Shown here piece by piece: positions 1-5,319 of a stretch of 7,138 nucleotides of DNA. The notes under the pieces were generated by a model, which worked only from the letters and a program-made list of their open reading frames with translations, searched no databases and was not told where the DNA came from. Location: positions 1 to 7,138 of the forward strand of contig JAMPFS010000091.1 of NCBI GenBank assembly GCA_023664325.1, read 5' to 3'. Numbering within the stretch: the stretch's first letter is position 1; the number at the start of each line of letters is the position of its first letter. The translations under genes and the position numbers were made by a program. This DNA comes from Clostridium sp. (lineage in GTDB: Bacteria > Bacillota > Clostridia > Lachnospirales > Lachnospiraceae).

Positions 1-87
1 AGGTATTGAATTTTCAAGGTGCATAGCTAAAATTTATGTGCGAAGTTTGAGTAAATAATTACTTTTGTAACAGCCAATTTTTAATAT
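1..87. other. Left-edge AT-rich stretch, no gene
   Basis: It holds a short dyad TTGAA-TT-TTCAA (6-17) and a weak dyad AGTAA-ATAA-TTACT (50-63). No gene, tRNA 3' end or clear attachment site is recognisable. It is the region just beyond the 3' end of the repressor gene, where the element's left end might lie. Confidence 0.3.
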
Positions 88-570
88 TTACCAACCTTTT
101 ATTTGCTTTACCTGTTCCGCCCGTTCTGGATCACGATGGTACTGCAGCTTGAATCTTATCGTTTCTACCACTTCTTTTCTTGCTTCATCATCCAACTGAT
201 AAAATGAAGTTAATAAGTTATCCACATCGGGCATACTGTTTTTCCCGAACAGGTACATAAGTGGATATAAGGAATTTTTCAGATATGTCTTTACTCGACT
301 GTTATCGAGAGCGCCGTGCAATCCGTCTGGGAGTGTGGGATATATTTCTTCTTCGGTAATGGTGCCGGAAAACGGGCTGGCGGCACATATTTCATTCACA
401 TCAATTTCTAATTCGTTTGCCAATCGCAGAGCAAAGTCAAATCGAATGTTGGAATCCTTTTGTATAATAGAATACAGTGTTGTAGCGCTGATTCCTGTAG
501 CCTTTGCAATCTGACGGACATTTGTATTTTTTTTATCAAGAATTTCTTTTAACTTTTTTCCATCGCCCAT
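88..570 (-). CDS. XRE-family helix-turn-helix repressor
   Basis: A 160-residue cytoplasmic DNA-binding regulator, probably the repressor of the element. Residues about 6-62 form a Cro/C1-type HTH domain: VRQIAKATGISATTLYSII is the helix-turn-helix, followed by the family-typical pattern around LRLANELEIDVNEIC. The remaining 100 residues are helical, charged and not recognised; they may dimerise or sense a signal. The ATG is supported by a strong AGGAGG (576-581 on the complement) five bases upstream. The gene points away from the xis-int genes and shares with them a control region holding four TACGAA-type palindromes, the arrangement of a lysogeny-style switch. Autoregulation is inferred from two of those palindromes sitting on its own promoter. 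No metalloprotease gene of the ImmA type lies beside it in this window. The HTH assignment is firm; the target is inference. Confidence 0.9.
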   Translation of the reverse strand: MGDGKKLKEILDKKNTNVRQIAKATGISATTLYSIIQKDSNIRFDFALRLANELEIDVNEICAASPFSGTITEEEIYPTLPDGLHGALDNSRVKTYLKNSLYPLMYLFGKNSMPDVDNLLTSFYQLDDEARKEVVETIRFKLQYHRDPERAEQVKQIKGW

Positions 571-601
571 AGTGACCTCCTGTTTTCATATGTTAAATAA
601 T

Positions 602-614
602 TACGAAAAACATA
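602..614. promoter_or_regulatory. Operator-like site O1
   Basis: TACGAAAAACATA, an imperfect dyad identical to O2. It falls just downstream of the predicted start point of the repressor transcript, a position suited to autorepression. The binding protein is inferred to be the XRE repressor. Confidence 0.55.
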
Positions 615-626
615 AACTTATCTATT

Positions 627-635
627 ATCATACCA
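627..635 (-). promoter_or_regulatory. Extended -10 of the repressor promoter
   Basis: On the complement this reads TGGTATGAT, an extended -10 (TG-n-TATGAT). No good -35 box is seen 17 bases upstream, as expected for extended -10 promoters. It lies between O2 and O1, so occupancy of either site should hinder it. Confidence 0.5.
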
Positions 636-639
636 CATA

Positions 640-652
640 TACGAAAAACATA
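640..652. promoter_or_regulatory. Operator-like site O2
   Basis: TACGAAAAACATA, an exact copy of O1, with centres 38 bases apart. It covers the region between the -35 position and the -10 of the predicted repressor promoter. Confidence 0.55.
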
Positions 653-678
653 AAAGAGTAAAATAGAAAATATGTAAA

Positions 679-691
679 TACGAAGTTCGTA
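679..691. promoter_or_regulatory. Operator-like site O3
   Basis: TACGAAGTTCGTA is a perfect dyad around a central G. Its centre is 39 bases from that of O2, nearly the same step as O1 to O2. It lies about 20 bases upstream of the -35 box of the xis-int promoter, so it could act from an upstream position or help cooperative binding. Confidence 0.6.
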
Positions 692-711
692 AAAATATTT
701 TTTATGCGATA

Positions 712-740
712 TTGACATTATATAGATAAGGTGTTAAGAT
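712..740 (+). promoter_or_regulatory. Sigma-A promoter of the xis-int genes
   Basis: A consensus -35 TTGACA (712-717) is separated by exactly 17 bases from a -10 TAAGAT (735-740). Transcription should start near 747, inside operator O4. This is the best promoter in the window. Confidence 0.8.
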
Positions 741-745
741 AGATA

Positions 746-758
746 TACGAAAATCGTA
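746..758. promoter_or_regulatory. Operator-like site O4
   Basis: TACGAAAATCGTA is a dyad with arms TACGA and TCGTA. It overlaps the expected transcription start of the xis-int promoter, the classical place for a repressor to block initiation. Confidence 0.6.
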
Positions 759-816
759 CAACAAATAAATACAACTGTTGTAACGAAATTCTAAAAGGGG
801 AAAGGAGGACAAATGT

Positions 817-1011
817 GTGGCAAACTACCGCTATATGATGAGTGCGGAAGATGTAGCCAAAGAGTTAAATTGTTCAAAATCTCATGCCTACAAGATTGTA
901 AAAGAATTGAATAAGGAACTTGCAGGACAGGGATACATTACAATGGCGGGACGTATTCCCAGGGCATTTTGGGCAAAGAAAATGTACGGTTATGAGATAT
1001 CAATAAGCTAG
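817..1011 (+). CDS. Small HTH protein, probable excisionase (Xis) or recombination directionality factor
   Basis: A 64-residue basic protein. Residues about 8-35 (SAEDVAKELNCSKSHAYKIV) form a winged-HTH of the excisionase/MerR-like type, followed by the pattern LNKELAGQGYITMAGRIPRAFW and a short tail, which is typical of the small proteins placed just before integrases in Firmicutes mobile elements. The start is GTG at 817, with GGAGG at 804-808 eight bases upstream; an ATG at 813 is in another frame and leads to an early stop. The integrase reading frame begins 17 bases after the stop codon, so the two are probably cotranscribed from the promoter at 712-740. The expected role is to bend DNA at the attachment sites and steer the integrase towards excision. 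A purely regulatory role is also possible. Confidence 0.75.
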   Translation: MANYRYMMSAEDVAKELNCSKSHAYKIVKELNKELAGQGYITMAGRIPRAFWAKKMYGYEISIS

Positions 1012-1028
1012 AGAGGGAGAGTGATAAT

Positions 1029-2104
1029 ATGGCATACAAAGAGAAAGACACAAAAAAGTGGTCTGCGCAATGGTTTGAAACGACTGCTAAGGGAGAGAAG
1101 AAAAAGCGGAGAAAGAGAGGGTTTGAAACAAAAGGGAGGCGATGGAATATGAGCGCCAAAAGAAGTTAAACAGCAGCCGAAGCATGGATATGAAGTTGAG
1201 CGAGTTCATGGAAGTTTATTTTGAGGATAAGCAGAATGAATTGAAAGACCGAACCATGAAAAATAAGAGGTATATGATGGAGCAACACATTATTCCGTAT
1301 TTTGGCGAACAGATGATGAGTGAGATTACAGCTTCACAAATTATACAATGGCAGAATGAAATGCAGACAAAGGGATTTTCGGAAAGTTATTTACGAATGA
1401 TACAAAATCAGTTGACCAGTTTGTTTACTCATGCGTCACGGATTTATGATTTACATACAAATCCATGCAAGAAAGTAAAGCGTATGGGAAATTCCGATTC
1501 AAGAAGTCTGGATTTCTGGACAACAGAGGAATATCAGAAATTTATCCAGACGATAGAACCAGGAACACGATATTATTTGATTTTTGAGATCCTTTTTTGG
1601 ACAGGCTGCAGGATTGGCGAATTATTAGCTTTAACAAAGGGTGATATTAATTTTGAAAGCAACCAGATCAGCATTACCAAAACTTACTATCGTACTGGCA
1701 GGCAGGACGTTATTACAGAACCTAAAACAAAGCAGTCGGTAAGGATTGTTGAAATTCCGGAGTTCTTAAAGCAGGAAATTAAAAGTTTTGTTGATGGTCA
1801 TTACGGTATGCCGGATAGCGAAAGACTTTTCCCAATCGTGCAGGAAGCGGTTCAGCATAAGATGAAGCGCCAAATAGCGAAAGCCGGGGTAAAAAATATC
1901 CGTGTACATGACTTAAGGCATTCCCATGTAGCTTACTTAATCAATAAAGGCATAGAGCCGCTGCTGATAAAAGAAAGAGTAGGACACAAGGATATTCGCA
2001 TTACGTTGAATACTTATGGACATTTATATCCTAATCAACAGCGGAGAGTGGCAGATTTGCTCGACAGTGAAAAAGAAAATAGCTCCGACAGCGGCAACTG
2101 TTAG
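1029..2104 (+). pseudogene. int: Tyrosine recombinase/integrase, split by a -1 frame change
   Basis: Site-specific recombinase that would integrate and excise the element. Read continuously it would be about 358 residues, normal for the family, but the coding frame changes. The ATG at 1029 (GGAG at 1016-1019) opens 46 codons, ending at TAA 1167-1169, which encode an AP2-like arm-binding start (MAYKEKDTKKWSAQWF, then RKRGFETK). The family pattern GFETK-REAMEYERQ continues only in the -1 frame, joined at the A4 run 1130-1133. The second frame (from ATG 1142) gives 320 residues: a SAM-like core-binding domain (about 18-115) and a catalytic domain with R157 (TGCRIGE), K195 or K197, H256-x-x-R259, H282 and Y292 (NTYGHLYP). 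All catalytic residues are intact. It could be a single-base deletion, a sequencing error or programmed frameshifting; the DNA alone does not decide. Confidence 0.85.
1142..2104 (+). CDS. Integrase catalytic part (downstream frame)
   Basis: This is the 320-codon frame that carries the core-binding and catalytic domains of the split integrase. If translated alone it would start at ATG 1142, but the GGGAGG beside it (1134-1139) ends only two bases before the ATG, which is too close for efficient initiation, so independent translation is doubtful. Without the first ~38 residues the protein would lack arm-site binding while keeping the R-K-H-R-H-Y active site. It is listed separately because most gene callers would report this frame as the integrase. 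Confidence 0.7.
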   Translation: MEYERQKKLNSSRSMDMKLSEFMEVYFEDKQNELKDRTMKNKRYMMEQHIIPYFGEQMMSEITASQIIQWQNEMQTKGFSESYLRMIQNQLTSLFTHASRIYDLHTNPCKKVKRMGNSDSRSLDFWTTEEYQKFIQTIEPGTRYYLIFEILFWTGCRIGELLALTKGDINFESNQISITKTYYRTGRQDVITEPKTKQSVRIVEIPEFLKQEIKSFVDGHYGMPDSERLFPIVQEAVQHKMKRQIAKAGVKNIRVHDLRHSHVAYLINKGIEPLLIKERVGHKDIRITLNTYGHLYPNQQRRVADLLDSEKENSSDSGNC

Positions 2105-2109
2105 GGCTG

Positions 2110-2135
2110 TGATAACTGGAAAACCTCTGTTATCA
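2110..2135 (+). repeat. Inverted repeat A in the int-repA gap
   Basis: TGATAAC (2110-2116) is the exact reverse complement of GTTATCA (2129-2135), with a 12-base loop. The loop is the left arm of the larger inverted repeat B, so the two structures compete or form a partial pseudoknot. Confidence 0.5.
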
Positions 2136-2174
2136 GCATTTGACAATACAAGTATAGCAGAGGTTTTTTCCAGT
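2115..2174 (+). terminator. Long hairpin with T6 run after the integrase, possible terminator or attenuator
   Basis: ACTGGAAAACCTCTG (2115-2129) pairs with CAGAGGTTTTTTCCAGT (2158-2174) over 15 bp with a two-T bulge, around a 28-base loop. The CCTCTG/CAGAGG core followed by six Ts resembles an intrinsic terminator between int and the downstream ATPase gene. The long loop would make it a weak one, and the overlap with repeat A suggests a conditional structure. Confidence 0.5.
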
Positions 2175-2203
2175 GACAACGATTTTTCAGAAATGGAGGG
2201 TTT

Positions 2204-3181
2204 ATGGAAGAAACAAAAACAGAACTACAGTTGATTAAAATGTCTGAGATACAGTCGCAGGAAGTTTCCTGGCTGTGGTATCCGTTTATTCCTTATGGCA
2301 AGCTGACTATTGTCCAGGGTGATCCAAGCGACGGAAAGACTACGCTTATACTGAACGTAGCGGCGAAGCTGTCAAAGGGAGAGGGATTGGATACTGACAT
2401 GAGACTTACAGAACCTTTGAATGTGATTTATCAGAGTGCGGAGGATGGTCTTTCCGATACAGTAAAGCCACGTTTGGAACAGGCAGGAGCGGACTGTGAA
2501 AATATTTTAGTCATTGACGAAAGCATAAAATCTCTTTCCATGATAGATGAACGATTGGAAGAAGCGGTTATAAGAACTAAAGCAAAGTTATTGATTTTGG
2601 ATCCGATTCAAGCTTATCTGGGTGGGAACATGGATATGAACCGGGCGAATGAAGCGAGGGATATGACAAAGAAATTAGTGGCATTGGCGGAGAAATACCA
2701 GTGTGCTATTGTCCTTGTCGGGCATATGAATAAGGCGACAGGAAATAAAGCGGCATACCGGGGTATGGGTTCGATTGATTTCTTCGCAGTCGCAAGAAGT
2801 GTTCTTTTGATCGGCAGGGTAGAGGGCGAGGAAAAAATAAGGGCCGTGGTACAGATAAAAAATAATCTTGCGGCATTCGGGCATCCGAAAGCATTTGTTC
2901 TGTCGGAGGGTGGGTTTCAGTGGCTTGGAGATTATGAGATCACAGCAGATGAAGTGCTTGGCGGCATTGCTCCCAAAGTAAATAAAATGGAACAGGCGAA
3001 GTGGCTGCTTCGGGAACTGGCAGAAACAAATAACGCCATACAGAGCAATGAGATTATCAATCCTGCAGAAGAACAGGGCATATCAAAGCCGACACTGGAA
3101 AATGCAAAGAAAGAGTTAGGTGTTCGTGCGAAGCGGATAAACAATACATGGTATTGGGAATTGGATAAAATCAAACAGTGA
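2204..3181 (+). CDS. RepA-like RecA-fold ATPase with C-terminal winged helix
   Basis: A 325-residue cytoplasmic ATPase of the AAA_25/RepA group (RecA-like core, related to hexameric helicases such as RSF1010 RepA). Walker A is GDPSDGKTT (residues 39-47). The acidic SAEDG (78-82) probably carries the catalytic Glu. Walker B is LLILDP (129-134), with a downstream VGHMNK (172-177) of the sensor type. Residues about 262-322 look like a winged-helix DNA-binding region. The ATG is served by GGAGG at 2195-2199, four bases away, slightly short. It follows the integrase by 99 bases containing a hairpin, and precedes the oriT-like region. The expected job is unwinding or replication of the excised circle, or loading a host helicase. 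The ATPase class is clear; the replication role is inference. No separate primase or initiator gene is seen in the window. Confidence 0.85.
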   Translation: MEETKTELQLIKMSEIQSQEVSWLWYPFIPYGKLTIVQGDPSDGKTTLILNVAAKLSKGEGLDTDMRLTEPLNVIYQSAEDGLSDTVKPRLEQAGADCENILVIDESIKSLSMIDERLEEAVIRTKAKLLILDPIQAYLGGNMDMNRANEARDMTKKLVALAEKYQCAIVLVGHMNKATGNKAAYRGMGSIDFFAVARSVLLIGRVEGEEKIRAVVQIKNNLAAFGHPKAFVLSEGGFQWLGDYEITADEVLGGIAPKVNKMEQAKWLLRELAETNNAIQSNEIINPAEEQGISKPTLENAKKELGVRAKRINNTWYWELDKIKQ

Positions 3182-3255
3182 CGGGCAAGGCAGGATAACA
3201 GCGCAACAATGCAGAGTATTAGAATTTTGCAGTCTTGGAATTGCGTTCTTGGAGG

Positions 3256-3290
3256 TTGCAAGGTTGCAATAACTATAGACATTGCAATGT
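3256..3290. repeat. TTGCAA palindrome cluster
   Basis: TTGCAA occurs three times (3256-3261, 3264-3269, 3282-3287); the last is the centre of a perfect 12-base palindrome ACATTGCAATGT (3279-3290). GGTTGCAA is a direct repeat eight bases apart. This may be a protein-binding site next to oriT; no known binding motif is recognised. Confidence 0.45.
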
Positions 3291-3394
3291 TGTGGTGTTG
3301 GGCAAAGCTGGATAGCAGCAGTAGAAAGGCGGCGAAAGCCGACCCGTCCGTAAGGACGGTATGCTGTCCGTAGGACAGCTTGCCCCCGGCAGGG

Positions 3395-3442
3395 CGCAAA
3401 GGCACTTTTGATAGAGCGCAGCCTGTCAAAAGTGCTTTTGCG
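3395..3442 (+). repeat. 17-bp inverted repeat, oriT-type
   Basis: CGCAAAGGCACTTTTGA (3395-3411) pairs with TCAAAAGTGCTTTTGCG (3426-3442) over all 17 positions, with one G-T wobble, around a 14-base loop. It is the longest stem in the hairpin cluster and the strongest candidate for the relaxase-recognised inverted repeat. Confidence 0.6.
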
Positions 3443-3488
3443 TTACTTTCGCAGAAAGTAACAAAGGCGAAGCGAGGAAACCTCGCTT
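3442..3488 (+). repeat. Two compact hairpins after the 17-bp repeat
   Basis: GTTACTTTC-GCA-GAAAGTAAC (3442-3462) and AAGCGAGG-AAA-CCTCGCTT (3470-3488) are perfect stems of 9 and 8 bp with three-base loops. They sit between the long repeat and the predicted relaxase promoter. Confidence 0.6.
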
Positions 3489-3517
3489 TTGACATCGGAA
3501 CACAATATAGCAAATAA
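3489..3517 (+). promoter_or_regulatory. Possible relaxase promoter
   Basis: A consensus -35 TTGACA (3489-3494) starts immediately after the last hairpin. At a 17-base spacing the -10 would be AAATAA (3512-3517), which is a poor match. Placement against the oriT hairpins would allow relaxase binding to repress its own gene, as is known for MobM of pMV158. Confidence 0.35.
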
Positions 3518-3537
3518 AAGAGAGAAGAGAGGAAGGC

Positions 3538-4917
3538 GTGAAATTATTGGAGAGGACAATCAGCGGTATGATGGGAAAAGGATCGATCAACCATAACACA
3601 AGAACTTTTATTGCAAAGAATGTGGATAGGGAACGAAGCAAGTATAATGTGCAGTTTTGTCATTCGGATATAAAAAAGGTATACCATGAGTTGTTTGATG
3701 CCGCCCTGGAGCGTTACAATGCAAAACAGAATCGGAGTGACCGAAAAATTGACAATTATTACAAAAAGATACAGCAGAGTAAGCAGGAAAAGCCATTTCA
3801 TGAAGTCATTCTTCAAATCGGTAATAAAGATGATACGAATGCCATAAGCGAGGAGGGGCAGCTTACCAAAAAGATACTGATAGAGTTTATGGAGGATTTC
3901 CAGAGAAGAAACCCTAATCTTTATGTATTTTCAGCGCATCTACATATGGATGAAGAAACGCCGCATATTCACATTGATTTTGTTCCCTTTATCCGTAACA
4001 GTAAACGCGGGCTTGATACAAGAGTCTCTCTTAAAGGCGCATTGGCAGAGCAGGGTTTTAAAGGCGGTACAAGGAGCGCAACGGAGTGGAATCAATGGAT
4101 GGAATCTGAAAAGCAGGAGCTCTCAAAGGTTGCAGAGAGATATGGGGTGCAGTGGAAAAAATTGGGTACACATAACAAACATTTGTCTGTACTCAATTTT
4201 GAGAAACAGGAAAGACAGAAAGAAGTTGCAGAACTGGAACAGATGATTTCCGGCAGTAAAGAAGAATTGTCCGATATTCGTAACCAGCAGATTTTGGCGA
4301 AACAGACAGCGGAGCAGATACGGAAAGAGGGCGAAGCAATCTGGCAGGAGGTGTCGGCACTTTCTGCAACAAATCATTCGCTGAAAAAGCAGACGGCGTT
4401 TTTGATGGAGGATAAAGAAAAACTGTTATCTGAAAATGGGAAATTGGTAAAACAGCAGAAAAAGTTACAGCAAGAGATCAATAAAATGGTGCAGTCTAAA
4501 GAAGTCATGGAGCGTAACATACATATTTATGATGAAGATGCGAAATGGCAGTTGCCGGAGCCGGGGACATTGATGAGCGCAAAAACTTATCGGGATAAGT
4601 ATGTAATTCCACTTGTGATAAAGTTAAAAGATGTCGTGAAAAATCTTACGATAAAATGTGTTGATTTGATGAATCAGATTAAGCAATTAAAGGCAAAAAA
4701 GGCAAAACAAGCAGCGGATATTGATTTTTATAAAAACAAGATGCACCAGCAATCTTTTGAGCTGGAGCAGTTGCAGGAAAAAGTAAATGATTTTGAACGT
4801 GTGAAGCAGTATGTCGGATCAGATAAAATTGATGCAATTGTGACAAATGCAAAGGAATTAGAGCGTATTTCACAAAATAAGAAGCAGCATAGTAAAATGT
4901 ATAATATGAGTAGATAG
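3538..4917 (+). CDS. MobV-family relaxase (Mob_Pre, plasmid recombination/mobilisation protein)
   Basis: A 459-residue DNA-nicking enzyme that starts conjugative mobilisation by cleaving one strand at oriT and staying attached to its 5' end. Residues 1-220 are the relaxase domain. GKGSINHNTR (13-22) contains H19 in an HNxR context matching the nucleophilic His22 of pMV158 MobM, and HMDEETPHIHIDFVP (136-150) is the metal-binding motif of the family. Residues about 222-335 and 385-450 are strongly charged, heptad-like coiled coils, probably for oligomerisation or coupling-protein contact. The start is GTG 3538 with GAGAGG five bases upstream; it keeps the conserved RTISGMMGKGS start, whereas the ATGs at 3568 and 3571 would shorten it. 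No coupling protein or type IV secretion genes are present, so transfer needs a helper element. The next gene follows within about 15 bases. Confidence 0.92.
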   Translation: MKLLERTISGMMGKGSINHNTRTFIAKNVDRERSKYNVQFCHSDIKKVYHELFDAALERYNAKQNRSDRKIDNYYKKIQQSKQEKPFHEVILQIGNKDDTNAISEEGQLTKKILIEFMEDFQRRNPNLYVFSAHLHMDEETPHIHIDFVPFIRNSKRGLDTRVSLKGALAEQGFKGGTRSATEWNQWMESEKQELSKVAERYGVQWKKLGTHNKHLSVLNFEKQERQKEVAELEQMISGSKEELSDIRNQQILAKQTAEQIRKEGEAIWQEVSALSATNHSLKKQTAFLMEDKEKLLSENGKLVKQQKKLQQEINKMVQSKEVMERNIHIYDEDAKWQLPEPGTLMSAKTYRDKYVIPLVIKLKDVVKNLTIKCVDLMNQIKQLKAKKAKQAADIDFYKNKMHQQSFELEQLQEKVNDFERVKQYVGSDKIDAIVTNAKELERISQNKKQHSKMYNMSR

Positions 4918-4932
4918 GAAAGGATGGTTGAT

Positions 4933-5319
4933 ATGATGGATAACGGAAATTGGGGAGAACAATATTCTATGGAGAAAATTGTAGGCTGTGCATACAATAT
5001 GGATAACGGTTTTGTAGAGGTTCATTACATGGACGGGAATATTCTGCAAATAAAATGTGGAGAAATAGAAGCTGGGCTGCAAACTACGGAACAATCGCTT
5101 ACAAAGCTACATAAGCTGTTGGACGATAAGCCGATTGAGTATGTAGCGATGGTGCTATCAGGAGAGTTGCAAGCCTATTGTGATATAGAGGCGGATATGG
5201 TAAAGGGTATGTTCGGAACAATTGTTCAAGGCCATCTGAAACAGGGATACAATAAAGCAATGGCAGAGGCGTTGGCGAGAGAATTTTCAGATATGAAAGT
5301 TGAGGGAGAGTATGACTGA
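4933..5319 (+). CDS. Small protein, DUF6061-like N-terminal part plus helical tail
   Basis: A soluble acidic protein of 128 residues from ATG 4933 (AGGA at 4921-4924, eight bases upstream). ATG 4924 is possible with a closer AGGA, and ATG 4969 would start right at MEKIVGCAYNMDNG. From memory, the segment CAYNMDNGFVEVHYMDG followed by PIEYVAMVLSGELQAYCD resembles the short DUF6061 family of gut Firmicutes; this was not searched. The last ~45 residues (ADMVKGMFGTIVQGHLKQGY and beyond) are predicted helical and are extra compared with that family. The gene lies directly after the relaxase and overlaps the next gene by eight bases, so the three are probably one transcript and this may be an accessory factor. 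There are no membrane segments or catalytic motifs, and no function is assigned. An 11-base repeat ATGGATAACGG (4936 and 4999) is 21 codons apart in frame. Confidence 0.75.
   Translation: MMDNGNWGEQYSMEKIVGCAYNMDNGFVEVHYMDGNILQIKCGEIEAGLQTTEQSLTKLHKLLDDKPIEYVAMVLSGELQAYCDIEADMVKGMFGTIVQGHLKQGYNKAMAEALAREFSDMKVEGEYD

Larger units (their letters stand above)
571..816. promoter_or_regulatory. Divergent control region between repressor and xis-int
   Basis: This 246-base AT-rich stretch carries no gene. It holds opposed promoters for the XRE repressor (minus) and the xis-int genes (plus), and four related 13-base sites based on TACGAA. Those promoters and sites are listed separately. A further half-site, TAACGAA, occurs near 782. 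Confidence 0.8.
3182..3537 (+). other. Non-coding, hairpin-rich region: probable oriT and relaxase leader
   Basis: A 356-base stretch without a credible gene, directly upstream of the relaxase. The first part (3256-3290) has clustered TTGCAA palindromes. The second (3330-3488) has seven back-to-back hairpins: 3330-3341 (CGGC, loop GAAA), 3344-3359 (CCGTCC, loop GTAA), 3363-3379 (GCTGTCC, loop GTA), 3382-3395 (GCCC/GGGC), 3395-3442 (17 bp), 3442-3462 (9 bp, loop GCA) and 3470-3488 (8 bp, loop AAA). Relaxases of the MobV family act at inverted repeats next to their own gene, so this is the natural oriT candidate. No copy of the pMV158-type nic (GTGTG/TT) is evident, so the nick position is unknown. 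Confidence 0.6.

Noticed and set aside
50..66. Weak dyad AGTAA-ATAA-TTACT with TTTT as a terminator near the left edge
   Set aside because: A five-base AT-rich stem is too weak, and in the direction of the repressor transcript no T run follows it.
938..1159. Minus-strand 73-codon ORF opposite xis and the integrase start
   Set aside because: A shadow of the purine-rich coding strand, giving a Ser/Leu/Phe-rich product; no promoter or ribosome binding site seen.
2016..2234. 72-codon plus-strand ORF spanning the int-repA junction
   Set aside because: It overlaps the end of the integrase and the start of the ATPase gene in another frame and crosses the long hairpin. The part after 2106 looks mildly protein-like, but there is no ribosome binding site and no known family.
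3209..3373. Plus-strand ORF of about 54 codons (MQSIRILQSWNCVLGG start)
   Set aside because: It covers the palindromes and ends inside the third hairpin; composition is Cys/Trp-rich without a domain, and no good Shine-Dalgarno precedes it.
3330..3490. CRISPR array or group II intron as an explanation of the hairpin cluster
   Set aside because: The stems differ in sequence and there are no regular direct repeats with spacers; no intron-encoded reverse transcriptase or domain V-like motif is present.
2932..3513. Minus-strand ORF of 193 codons across the oriT-like region
   Set aside because: It runs antisense through the 3' end of the RepA-like gene and the hairpin cluster, its sequence simply reads through the inverted repeats, and it lacks a convincing ribosome binding site or domain. 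It is best explained by conserved non-coding DNA.
3923..4246. Plus-strand 107-codon ORF inside the relaxase gene
   Set aside because: It lies wholly within the relaxase frame, including its catalytic motif region, and its product has no domain-like pattern.
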